From Nitrospinaceae bacterium (GTDB taxonomy: Bacteria; Nitrospinota; Nitrospinia; Nitrospinales; VA-1): 55,946 nucleotides of DNA. The translations under genes and the position numbers were made by a program. The stretch lies in contig JALPWY010000007.1 in the NCBI GenBank assembly GCA_023271875.1, forward strand, positions 1-55,946, in the 5' to 3' direction. Positions 17,276 through 25,512 of the stretch are shown in pieces. A model generated the notes under the pieces. It saw only the letters and a program-made list of their open reading frames with translations. It made no database searches and was not told where the DNA came from. Within the stretch, counting starts at the first letter, position 1. Every line of letters starts with the position of its first letter.

Positions 17276-18277
17276 ATGAGAGCTCTGGTTACCGGAGGAG
17301 CGGGTTTTATAGGGAGCTATTTGTGCCAGCGGCTGCTCGTCAATGGTCTTGAGGTCGTCGGAGTCGATAATTTGGTTTGCGGTCGATTGAAAAATCTTGA
17401 TGAGTTCAAAAATGAACCGAACTTTAATTTTGTTCAGGCAGATATCAGAGATCGAAAGGCTCTTTTGTCTGCTATGAAAGGTGTGGATTGGGTGTTCCAC
17501 CTGGCGGGGCTTGCTGACATTGTACCTTCAATAGAAAACCCCTCTTTGTATTTCGATATAAACGTTAATGGGACCCTCCACGTCTTGGAGTGTGCCCGGG
17601 AAACAGGAGTCGGCCGGTTTCTTTATGCTGCTTCCTCTTCCAGTTATGGCATTCCGGACAGTTACCCCACCGGGGAAACGGCCCCGATAAATCCGCAATA
17701 CCCTTATGCTCTAACGAAGTACCAAGGTGAAGAGCTTGTTCTACATTGGGCGGAATTGTACAAGCTCCCCGCGCTTTCGTTGCGTCTATTTAATGTATAT
17801 GGTCCTCGCTCTAGAACCACTGGAGCATATGGTGCTGTTTTTGGAGTTTTTTTAGCGCAGAAACTAAATGGAAAACCTTTTACCGTAGTTGGGGATGGTG
17901 CTCAAACAAGGGATTTCACCTATGTTACTGATGTGGTAGATGCTTTTATCTCAGCGGCTGAATCTGATCTTTCTGGCGAAGCTTTTAATGTTGGAAGTGG
18001 AAATCATTATAGTGTAAACCAACTGATAGCCCTGCTGGGAGGGGATGTGGTGAACATACCAAGACGGCCCGGCGAACCAGATTGCACTTTTGCGGATGTT
18101 AGTAAAATAAGCCGCATGCTTGGATGGAAGGCAAAAGTTTCTCTGGAAGAAGGGGTCCAGCAAATGCTTGACAGGTTGGAGGATTGGCGTGATGCCCCTG
18201 TTTGGAACCCTGAAACCATTCAACAGGCAACCTCAAAGTGGTTTCAATATCTCGGAGATAAAGTAACGAATGTCTAA
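17276..18277 (+). CDS. NAD-dependent epimerase (UDP-glucose 4-epimerase-like)
   Basis: A 333-residue extended SDR with AGGA shortly before the ATG. The NAD loop is TGGAGFIGS, the catalytic motif is Y-x3-K in YPYALTKYQGEE, and the sugar-binding blocks RLFNVYGPRS and VVGDGAQTRDFTYVTDVV are typical of GalE/WbpP and related enzymes. It lies 37 bases after the radical SAM gene and overlaps the next gene by 8 bases, so it belongs to the operon. It may make a heptose or hexose epimer in the same pathway as the downstream isomerase and kinase; the substrate is not certain. Confidence 0.92.
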   Translation: MRALVTGGAGFIGSYLCQRLLVNGLEVVGVDNLVCGRLKNLDEFKNEPNFNFVQADIRDRKALLSAMKGVDWVFHLAGLADIVPSIENPSLYFDINVNGTLHVLECARETGVGRFLYAASSSSYGIPDSYPTGETAPINPQYPYALTKYQGEELVLHWAELYKLPALSLRLFNVYGPRSRTTGAYGAVFGVFLAQKLNGKPFTVVGDGAQTRDFTYVTDVVDAFISAAESDLSGEAFNVGSGNHYSVNQLIALLGGDVVNIPRRPGEPDCTFADVSKISRMLGWKAKVSLEEGVQQMLDRLEDWRDAPVWNPETIQQATSKWFQYLGDKVTNV

Positions 18278-18851
18278 AAATGTTACCCTTATGGAACAGG
18301 TGGGGCAGTTTCAGGGTCTTGTAGAAAAAGCAGAATTTTTGGATCATGAGGGAAACTCGTTGGATTGTGAAAAGGGAATCCAGAAAAACCTTGGAATGCT
18401 GGAAAGCTTGAGGGACCGAAGAGGAAATTTATTTCTCGTAGGTAATGGTGGAAGTGCTGGGGTCGTTAGTCATATCCTTACCGATTTTATTAATGTCAAT
18501 AAGCTTAATGCTAGGACTCTGCATGAATCATCACTCCTGTCATGCATGAGCAATGACTATGGATATGAAAATTCATTTTCCGAGCCGCTTTCCACCCTGG
18601 CCCGGGAAAGGGATTTGTTGATCGCGGTGAGTAGTTCAGGACGTTCTCCAAACATCCACAATGCCGTTAAGAGTGTTAAAAAAGCCGGAGGAGAGGCGAT
18701 CACTCTTAGCGGATTTAGTGAGGATAATCCCTTGAGATCAATGGGAGATCTGAATGTCTGGCTCGATTCTACGAATTATGGTTTAGTGGAAATTGGTCAC
18801 CTCTTTTATCTTCATTATCTATCCGGGCATCTCAAATTAAAAGGGCCGTAA
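18270..18851 (+). CDS. SIS-domain phosphosugar isomerase (GmhA-like)
   Basis: A 193-residue single SIS domain, the size of GmhA, the sedoheptulose-7-phosphate isomerase. Visible features are NGGSAGVVSHILTDFI (phosphate-binding loop, about residues 56-71), LLSCMSNDYGYENSF, the second phosphate loop VSSSGRSPN, and a C-terminal helix (EIGHLFYLHYLSGHL) carrying a likely active-site His. GmhA turns sedoheptulose 7-phosphate into D-glycero-D-manno-heptose 7-phosphate. Its start overlaps the epimerase by 8 bases and its stop abuts the kinase/nucleotidylyltransferase gene. That order (isomerase, kinase/transferase, phosphatase) is the heptose activation pathway, although the assignment to heptose is by homology only. 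Confidence 0.88.
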   Translation: MSKNVTLMEQVGQFQGLVEKAEFLDHEGNSLDCEKGIQKNLGMLESLRDRRGNLFLVGNGGSAGVVSHILTDFINVNKLNARTLHESSLLSCMSNDYGYENSFSEPLSTLARERDLLIAVSSSGRSPNIHNAVKSVKKAGGEAITLSGFSEDNPLRSMGDLNVWLDSTNYGLVEIGHLFYLHYLSGHLKLKGP

Positions 18852-20384
18852 ATGCAAGCTACTGACAAGAAAATTCTTACTCTTGACGAATTGTCTGCAA
18901 AGTCAAAAGAATGCAGAGACTCCGGGAAAAAAGTAGTTCTGTGTCATGGTACTTTCGATTTGCTTCATGCAGGGCACATCAGGTACTTGAAAAGTGCTCG
19001 TAATGAAGGAGACGTTCTGTTTGTTACTTTAACCGCAGATGAGTTTGTCAACAAGGGCCCCGGTCGACCTGTGTTTTCACAGGATTTGCGAGTTGAAAAC
19101 TTGGGGTATTTGAGTTTTGTGGATTTCGTTGCCGTGAATAATGCCTCCACCGCTGTTAACGTGCTTTCTAAAGTCAAGCCGCATGCTTATGTCAAAGGTC
19201 CTGATTATAAAAATATGGAAGATGACATAACTGGGAATATCCACGCCGAAAAAAAAGCCGTCGAGGCTCATGGTGGAAAAATAGTTTTCACGGATGATGT
19301 TACTTTCAGTTCCACCAGTCTTTTAAATGAGCATTTTGGGGTTTTCCCCACCGAGACCAAGGACTACCTCCATAGTTTTAGACAAAAGTATAGCCATGAA
19401 GACATCATTGGCATGCTTCAAAGCTTGAGAAATTTGAATGTATTGGTGATCGGTGATGCAATCGTGGATGAGTATCATTATGTAGAACCCCTTGGCCAAT
19501 CTAGCAAAGGGGCGAACCTGGCTGTGAAATTCGGCTCGCAAGAACAATTTGCCGGGGGGGTTTTGGCAGTTGCTAATCATATTGCGAGTTTTGTTAAGAA
19601 CGTCACCATTGTAACGGGGCTGGGGAAGCAAAACAGCCATGAAGAATTTATTCGCTCTAAATTGCAAAAGAATGTGAATTCTGAATTTTTCTTTTTCGAG
19701 GATGCCCCTACGATTGTAAAAAGACGTTATGTAGATGGGGATTTGCTAAAGCTTTTTGAGGTATATTTTTATAACGATGAGCCCTCCTCAGAATATATTG
19801 ACCAAGATGTTTGCGCCTGGCTGGAAAAAAACACGGCAGAGTTCGATGTAGTCATTGTTCCTGATTTTGGCAATGGGTTTATATCTACAAGCATGATTAA
19901 AAAAATTTGCGACCACGCTCGTTTTCTGGCTGTAAATACGCAGGTTAATAGTGGAAACCGTGGCTACCACTCGATTAACCGGTATCCACGTGCAGATTTT
20001 GTTTCATTAAATGGTCCCGAGCTTAGGATGGCCACCCACAATCGGCACGATGCCTATGAAAAATTAGCTACGGAATTAGCTGGGGAAATTGGTGTCGACC
20101 ATTTCGCTGTAACACTTGGAAGTAAGGGTGCCATTCTCTTTGACAGAGACCAGAACACTGTCCACAAATCTCCAATACTGTCCACGAAAGTGCTGGACCG
20201 TATTGGTGCCGGGGACGCATTTTTATCTTTAGCCGGATTATGCCTTGGAAGAGGTTTGAAATCAGAGATTGCCCTATTTATAGGAAGTGCTGCCGCCGCA
20301 TTGGACGTGCAGGTAGTTTGTAATCGGAAGCCCATCATTCCTGTCAATTTATACAAATATATTAACACCCTATTAAAGTCGTGA
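18852..20384 (+). CDS. Bifunctional nucleotidylyltransferase / PfkB sugar kinase (HldE-like with reversed domain order)
   Basis: A 510-residue fusion. Residues about 8-165 are a cytidylyltransferase-type domain with HGTFDLLHAGH (HxGH at 39-42). Residues about 185-510 are a PfkB/ribokinase-type kinase with VIGDAIVDEYH near the start, QEQFAGGVLAVA in the sugar site and the DRIGAGDAF signature with GAGDAF at 452-457. E. coli HldE has the kinase first and the transferase second, so this is the opposite order. Together the activities would phosphorylate heptose 7-phosphate at O1 and, after phosphatase action, attach a nucleotide. The gene starts directly after the isomerase stop and ends overlapping the HAD gene by GTGA. 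A run of seven G lies at 19554-19560. Confidence 0.9.
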   Translation: MQATDKKILTLDELSAKSKECRDSGKKVVLCHGTFDLLHAGHIRYLKSARNEGDVLFVTLTADEFVNKGPGRPVFSQDLRVENLGYLSFVDFVAVNNASTAVNVLSKVKPHAYVKGPDYKNMEDDITGNIHAEKKAVEAHGGKIVFTDDVTFSSTSLLNEHFGVFPTETKDYLHSFRQKYSHEDIIGMLQSLRNLNVLVIGDAIVDEYHYVEPLGQSSKGANLAVKFGSQEQFAGGVLAVANHIASFVKNVTIVTGLGKQNSHEEFIRSKLQKNVNSEFFFFEDAPTIVKRRYVDGDLLKLFEVYFYNDEPSSEYIDQDVCAWLEKNTAEFDVVIVPDFGNGFISTSMIKKICDHARFLAVNTQVNSGNRGYHSINRYPRADFVSLNGPELRMATHNRHDAYEKLATELAGEIGVDHFAVTLGSKGAILFDRDQNTVHKSPILSTKVLDRIGAGDAFLSLAGLCLGRGLKSEIALFIGSAAAALDVQVVCNRKPIIPVNLYKYINTLLKS

Positions 20385-21016
20385 AGTATCAGCATATTAT
20401 TTTTGATTTTGATGGGGTGCTCGTTGAATCAAATGAAATACGGTTTAATGGTTTTAGAAAACTCTTTAAGGATTATCCTCAAGACCAGATTGAAAGATTA
20501 GTGAGCTACGCAAAAGCTAATGGAGGAGTTTCGCGATATAAAAAAATCGAATATTTCTTCAATGAAATACGTCAGGAGCCGGTTTCGGATGGGCAGGTTG
20601 ATCATTGGGCGGTTCAATTTTCCGAATTGGTTGAGCAGGATATTGTAGAAGCCAAATCTGTCGAGGGTTCTTTAGAGTTTTTGCGGGAGTATTTCAATCA
20701 TTTTGATTTCGCAATTGTCTCGGGCTCTGATCAAGCAGAACTGAGAAGAGTTTGTAAAAAACGGAAAATAGATCATTTTTTTAAAGCGATATTGGGTTCC
20801 CCCGCTGAAAAAAAAGATAACATAGCCGCTTTATTATCGGAGCTAAATTGGAGTCATGATAGATCCGTGTATGTGGGGGATTCTAATAATGATCGGGATT
20901 CGGCAAGGGCTAATAACCTAGACTTTGTGGGGCGTTGCTCAGGTTTGGTTGATTGGCAAAACTTCAATGTTATGTTTGTCTTGGACTTGTCTTCGTTGTA
21001 TAAGGTTCTACACTAA
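20381..21016 (+). CDS. HAD-superfamily phosphatase (GmhB/phosphoglycolate-phosphatase-like)
   Basis: A 211-residue HAD hydrolase starting with GTG at 20381, overlapping the previous stop by GTGA. The nucleophile motif I is DFDGVLVES, motif II is in IVSGSDQAEL, a conserved Lys lies in the PAEKKDN stretch, and motif IV is VYVGDSNNDRDSA. An alpha-helical cap is inserted after motif I, as in the beta-phosphoglucomutase/phosphoglycolate phosphatase group rather than classical GmhB. In the heptose pathway a phosphatase removes the 7-phosphate before nucleotide transfer; the position and coupling suggest this role, but the substrate is inferred. Confidence 0.88.
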   Translation: MKYQHIIFDFDGVLVESNEIRFNGFRKLFKDYPQDQIERLVSYAKANGGVSRYKKIEYFFNEIRQEPVSDGQVDHWAVQFSELVEQDIVEAKSVEGSLEFLREYFNHFDFAIVSGSDQAELRRVCKKRKIDHFFKAILGSPAEKKDNIAALLSELNWSHDRSVYVGDSNNDRDSARANNLDFVGRCSGLVDWQNFNVMFVLDLSSLYKVLH

Positions 21017-21065
21017 TCTTTGATTGTCCTAACTTAGGAACAACCATTTCTTTCTTCGGTTATTC

Positions 21066-22169
21066 ATGAAAATAAAAGAAATTCGTGTTCACTTACTTCA
21101 GAAAAAACTAACCTCTTCCATGATAATCTCTAGGGGTGGTTTTGATGTCCGACACCACCTTATTGTTGAGGTTGTTACTGATGAGGGAATTACAGGTCTA
21201 GGGGAAGGGGTCGGGAGTGCTCGTATAATCCAGCAAATCTTGCAGGGCTTTATGATTGAGCAAGCTCTGGGACTGGACCCCATGAGCATAGAAGCGGTTC
21301 GGAGCAAACTGATAGACAGTCAAGTCTATATGGAGCAAAAAGGCTCCGTAATTTGTGCCGCCAGTGCCATTGAAATGGCCTGCTGGGATATTAAAGGAAA
21401 AGCCTTGAATGTGCCTGTATTTCAATTGCTGGGAGGGCATTACCTAGATAAGATAGAGGCTTACGCGAGTGATGTTTATTGGGAGGAAGATCCTGAAAAG
21501 ATGGGAGAAAATGCTTCACGCATAAAAAGCTTGGGGTATGGTGCCATAAAGGCTCACTTGGGTTGTAAGTCTCCCCGCGAAGATATCTCAAGGATTCAAG
21601 CCTTGCGAGACGCGATAGGCCCGGATATTGATTTGATGATTGATTTAAACGGGGGATATAATCGACTGCAGGCATTTCAGGCGGCCAAATTATGGGAGCC
21701 CTTCAACCTTTACTGGTTAGAAGAACCGGTAAACCCCAATCAAATAGATTGTTTGGCAGACTTGCGAAGCAGAACCTCTGTGCCCATAGCGGCAGGAGAA
21801 AATGAATTTCGCGTGCATGGCTTCAAACAACTTTTTGATAAAAATGCAGTAGATGTTGCAATGCCCGATATTGGTCGTGTCGGAGGTATTCAGGAAACCC
21901 GGAATATTTGTGCTTTGGCCGAAGCGTATGGAATTCTGGTTTCGCCTCACAATTATTCCTCCGGAGTTCTGCTGGGGGCCACAATCCAATTGATGGCCAG
22001 CATTCCTAATGCGCATCTTTTGGAGATAGACACCTCTGACAATGCCGTATATCAAGAGTTGTTAGTTGAACCCTTACAGATAAAGGATGGGATTGTCAGA
22101 GTTCCTGAATTCCCTGGGCTGGGTGTAGAGCTTAACGAGGAAGTGTTGAAAAAGTATTCCGTCCATTAA
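21066..22169 (+). CDS. Enolase-superfamily enzyme, mandelate racemase-like
   Basis: A 367-residue member of the mandelate racemase/muconate lactonising group. The metal ligands are visible as D193 (LMIDLNGG), E219 or E220 (WLEEPV) and E245 (AAGENEF). The general-base dyad D268-H295 of the mandelate racemase subgroup is present (MPDIGRVGG and SPHNY). On the other face the usual K-x-K is K162-A-H164, so the second lysine is a histidine. The family abstracts the proton alpha to a carboxylate, most often to dehydrate sugar acids. A sugar-acid substrate is plausible in this cluster, which would be unusual for surface-glycan genes. It starts 49 bases after the HAD gene. Confidence 0.88.
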   Translation: MKIKEIRVHLLQKKLTSSMIISRGGFDVRHHLIVEVVTDEGITGLGEGVGSARIIQQILQGFMIEQALGLDPMSIEAVRSKLIDSQVYMEQKGSVICAASAIEMACWDIKGKALNVPVFQLLGGHYLDKIEAYASDVYWEEDPEKMGENASRIKSLGYGAIKAHLGCKSPREDISRIQALRDAIGPDIDLMIDLNGGYNRLQAFQAAKLWEPFNLYWLEEPVNPNQIDCLADLRSRTSVPIAAGENEFRVHGFKQLFDKNAVDVAMPDIGRVGGIQETRNICALAEAYGILVSPHNYSSGVLLGATIQLMASIPNAHLLEIDTSDNAVYQELLVEPLQIKDGIVRVPEFPGLGVELNEEVLKKYSVH

Positions 22170-22196
22170 TTTTTTAACTATTATCAAGGTAAAGAG

Positions 22197-22709
22197 ATGT
22201 CAAAAAAATGTGTAATTATCACCGCCTCTGGTTTTCAGGATGAGGAGGTTGTCTATCCCTATTACCGGCTTATGGAGGAGGGGCATTCAGTAGAAGTCGC
22301 AACAAAAGGTGGGGCTGTGGTTTATGGAAAATATGGGGTTCCGGCTCGGGCTACCATGGCAACGACCGAATTGAAATCCAGTAACTTCGATTGTGTTGTC
22401 TTGCCTGGAGGATTTGAAGCTCCAGACCGGGTAAGATTGCTTTTGGAAGTGCAGGAATTTGTCCGGGAAATGGACCAACAGAAGAAACTAGTGGCAGCGA
22501 TATGCCATGGCCCGTGGATAATGATTTCCGCTGGAATCTGTAAAGGCCGTAAGATGACCGCCTTTTGGAGTATTGAGGCGGATATGCGGAATTCCGGTGC
22601 TGATTATCAGCATAAAGTTCCTGTGGTAATTGATAATAACTTTATTACATCGCCTCATTACAATAATAATGGGGATTTTATGAAAGCTGTGATCGAATAT
22701 CTCAAATAA
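22197..22709 (+). CDS. DJ-1/PfpI-family protein
   Basis: A 170-residue flavodoxin-like protein. The reactive cysteine is C103 in the nucleophile elbow AAICHGPW, followed by H104. A Glu in FQDEEVVYP (residues 13-21) should contact the cysteine, as in DJ-1 and YhbO. The family includes glyoxalase-type hydrolases, chaperones and some amidases; earlier protease labels are doubtful. It lies 27 bases after the enolase-family gene and is probably cotranscribed. In this pathway it could detoxify a reactive aldehyde or process an intermediate, but nothing in the sequence fixes that. Confidence 0.9.
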   Translation: MSKKCVIITASGFQDEEVVYPYYRLMEEGHSVEVATKGGAVVYGKYGVPARATMATTELKSSNFDCVVLPGGFEAPDRVRLLLEVQEFVREMDQQKKLVAAICHGPWIMISAGICKGRKMTAFWSIEADMRNSGADYQHKVPVVIDNNFITSPHYNNNGDFMKAVIEYLK

Positions 22710-22762
22710 CAGCTTGAATCAAAGAGCTTTCTTTTTTATTCTAAGGATGATCAAAAAAAACC

Positions 22763-24640
22763 ATGTCTGTTTCACTTGCAAATAAGGTGTCTGTCTCTAG
22801 CAAGATAGCTAATCAGAGGTTTTTTGAATATTTAAACCGCATCAAGGCAGAGTTTCCATTTGACAATCGAGTTACCCTGATCCATTGCCCCACTTTTAAT
22901 TTTGATTCATTCAATATCGAAGTAGCCAAAAACAGGGCTTATTACGCCTACCCTCCAACCGGACTGCAATGTCTAAAAGCTGTTCTTTTGGATTTGGGTA
23001 TCCAGGTCGACATCCTTGATTTGAATTTTTTATTGCTGGAGCGGATTTGTCAAGGTGAGCCTGTGGATCCCTTGGATTTGCGTTCTATACTTGATGAATA
23101 TTTTGACTCTCATAGGGTCTCCGTAGTAGGCGTTTCAGCTGGAGTTATCGTTTCCAATATTTTTGGTGTTGCTAATCATCCTTTCCCTCAGACCCTGAGT
23201 TATCTCATGGAGAAAAAAGACTGCATGGTTCTTGCCGGAGGGGTTATTGCCAACAACGAATGGAAAAATCTATTGAAAAGTAACCTTACCCATTTAGTCC
23301 TTGGAGAGGAAGCTGAAAATAAGCTGACTTATGTTTTAAAATATCTGATGGGAAAAGAAACCGGCTCACCCATGCAGGGGATTTATTTTAAATGTGATGG
23401 GGAAATTGGGGAAACTTCCGGTGAAAAAGATATCGTTATTTTCCAGAAGGATCTAATTCCTGCTTATGACCAAATAAAAATTGAAAGTTACAACCAAGTG
23501 GGATGTCTCAGCCCCTTTTCTCGAATGGTTGGCCCCGAACAGATATATGCAACAGTTCAGCTTGTTAGGGGATGTCGAGCTCAATGCACTTTTTGTGGAG
23601 TCACCCCATTCATGGGGTCAGTGCGCCAGTATCCGGTGGATAATGTGATTCGAGAAATCGTTTACTTGGTCCGGGAAAGAGGGGTCAAGCATATTGAGTG
23701 GCTTGACGATGACCTCTTGGCGGATCGAGAGGCTGTTATTGAACTATTTCGAAAAATGATCGATCTCGATCTTGGGCTTACTTGGGCCGCCAATAATGGC
23801 CTAATTGCTTCTTTTCTGGATCAGGAGCTCCTGAAGCATATGGTCGATTCTGGGTGTGTTGGTTTTCGTGTCGGCATAGAGTCTGGGAATGACACAATAT
23901 TGAAAAAAATTAAAAAACCTGCTAGCAAGCAATCTTTGAGACAGGCATCGAAGCTGCTTGCTCAGTCTCCTGAGCTTTTCGTCGTTGGATGCTACATCAT
24001 TGGGTTCGAAAATGAAACCGTGGGCCAGATATTCGACACCTTTAAATTTTCTCTTGAAATGAATCTTTCGTGGGCAGGATTTTCGGAATGTCAAGAGGTT
24101 AGAGATGCGAGCGTTGACGAAGAGTTTGAAGCGGATCATCAGGAAGGATCTTATAAGAGGGTAACGGATTTCGTCCCATCTAAGGAAACCGCGGATCGCA
24201 CGATCAATGCCAGAGATGGTGAGCAGGACTCGATTTTTATTCTCCCAAAGGATTCAGTTCCGTCCTCAGAGAATCTGCATGAGATGTGGTACACGTTTAA
24301 CTTGTTGACTAACTATGTTTTTAATAAGAACCTTTTGCCAGGGGGTTCTCCGGAGCGATTTATCAGATGGGTCACAATTCTTCAGCTCAGTTATCCCGAG
24401 AATGCGGTCATGAGATTATTTCATTGCTTGGCTCTTAGGTTGTCCTGCCAAGATGAAAAGGCTGTCGTTCAGTATTCTCGTGCTCGGGAAATATTGCAGC
24501 AATCAGATTACTGGACGCGTCGGTTCAAGCAGTTTTTTCTCGATGAGATCATGGAAAATCCACCCAAGAACAAATTGGAAGCTCAGCAAACCATTAAGCA
24601 GATGAGGGACAGATTTTGGGGTGTGGTGGAAAAATTATAA
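22763..24640 (+). CDS. B12-binding-type radical SAM enzyme, paralogue 1
   Basis: A 625-residue enzyme. Residues about 35-200 are the Rossmann-like N-terminal domain typical of cobalamin-dependent radical SAM proteins (YPPTGLQCLKAVLLDLG near 63-79), without a clear D-x-H-x2-G motif. The cluster motif is C271-x3-C275-x2-C278 in RGCRAQCTFCG. Core blocks include HIEWLDDDLL, GFRVGIESGND and IIGFENETV. A C-terminal helical extension of about 150 residues follows. It is a full-length homologue of the enzyme at 25513, including the extension. The family often performs C-methylation or other difficult carbon chemistry. It may act on the sugar or lipid intermediate of this cluster. Confidence 0.88.
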   Translation: MSVSLANKVSVSSKIANQRFFEYLNRIKAEFPFDNRVTLIHCPTFNFDSFNIEVAKNRAYYAYPPTGLQCLKAVLLDLGIQVDILDLNFLLLERICQGEPVDPLDLRSILDEYFDSHRVSVVGVSAGVIVSNIFGVANHPFPQTLSYLMEKKDCMVLAGGVIANNEWKNLLKSNLTHLVLGEEAENKLTYVLKYLMGKETGSPMQGIYFKCDGEIGETSGEKDIVIFQKDLIPAYDQIKIESYNQVGCLSPFSRMVGPEQIYATVQLVRGCRAQCTFCGVTPFMGSVRQYPVDNVIREIVYLVRERGVKHIEWLDDDLLADREAVIELFRKMIDLDLGLTWAANNGLIASFLDQELLKHMVDSGCVGFRVGIESGNDTILKKIKKPASKQSLRQASKLLAQSPELFVVGCYIIGFENETVGQIFDTFKFSLEMNLSWAGFSECQEVRDASVDEEFEADHQEGSYKRVTDFVPSKETADRTINARDGEQDSIFILPKDSVPSSENLHEMWYTFNLLTNYVFNKNLLPGGSPERFIRWVTILQLSYPENAVMRLFHCLALRLSCQDEKAVVQYSRAREILQQSDYWTRRFKQFFLDEIMENPPKNKLEAQQTIKQMRDRFWGVVEKL

Positions 24641-24674
24641 GCTATCCCAGTGATTTTGGGAAATAAGGACAAGC

Positions 24675-25445
24675 GTGGAGGGGAAAATTAACAATAAGAG
24701 AGTTCTCATCACAGGTGCCTCCAAGGGGTTGGGGTCAGTTTGTGCCAAAGAATTCGCTGATCGGGGTGCTCGGCTAATGATTTCTGGAAGAAATGTCAAG
24801 AAGCTGGAGGAGTTGCGGCAAACTTTTCCCGATCCCGACAGTCATCGGGTCTTCGCCGGTGACTTGACCTGTCCTGAGATTTGCAAGGATTTGGTGGGCC
24901 AGGCTATGAATTTTTTAGGCGGGGTTGATGTCATTGTTCATGTTGCTGGTGGCGGATATGGGTTTAGAGACCCTCTGTTAACTTGGGATCAAATGAATAC
25001 TCTGTTTAAGGTAAATATTGCTTCTGCTGCAGAAATTAATCGTCTGGCTATCCCAGAGATGGTGAAAAAACAGTCGGGGTATGTAATTCACGTGGGATCC
25101 ATTGCATCGCAGGAGGCCACCGGCTCAGTTGGGTATAATACGGTTAAATCTGCCTTGGCTGCTTACGTGAGAGGTTTGGGGAGGGATTTGGCTTCTTCTG
25201 GCGTTATTATCACTGGTATTTTACCAGGAGCATTTTATGCACCGAATAACGCATGGCGACGCTTGGAGGCTAATGAGCCCGAAGTGGTTCAGGATTTCAT
25301 TCAAAAAAACCTCCCACGCAAAAAAATAGCCGAGGCAGAAGAAATAGTCCCACTGATTTTGTTTCTTTCCAGTGATTCGGCTTCCATGATGTCAGGAAGC
25401 TGTGTTCCAATTGATGCTGGCGAGGGAAAGGCTTATGCGGTTTAA
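24675..25445 (+). CDS. Classical short-chain dehydrogenase/reductase
   Basis: A 256-residue SDR starting with GTG at 24675, with AAGGA (24665-24669) just upstream. It has the cofactor loop GASKGLGS, HVAGGGYG, the catalytic Ser in HVGSIAS and Y-x3-K in VGYNTVKSALAAYVRG. The Arg-rich turn after the second strand (SGRNVKK) suggests NADP preference. The C-terminus has the usual LSSDSASMMSGSCVPIDAG. It lies between the two paralogous radical SAM genes with gaps of 34 and 67 bases, so it probably oxidises or reduces their shared intermediate. Confidence 0.92.
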   Translation: MEGKINNKRVLITGASKGLGSVCAKEFADRGARLMISGRNVKKLEELRQTFPDPDSHRVFAGDLTCPEICKDLVGQAMNFLGGVDVIVHVAGGGYGFRDPLLTWDQMNTLFKVNIASAAEINRLAIPEMVKKQSGYVIHVGSIASQEATGSVGYNTVKSALAAYVRGLGRDLASSGVIITGILPGAFYAPNNAWRRLEANEPEVVQDFIQKNLPRKKIAEAEEIVPLILFLSSDSASMMSGSCVPIDAGEGKAYAV

Positions 25446-25512
25446 ATTGAAAGTTCCCCCGGAGTGCTGTAAAATGATCTGCTCTGTTAATTAGAATATA
25501 CCTAATATACCT

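Noticed and set aside
19554-19560. Seven-G tract inside the kinase/nucleotidylyltransferase gene as a phase-variation site
   Set aside because: The frame is intact and seven bases is short for slippage; it is mentioned only in the gene entry.
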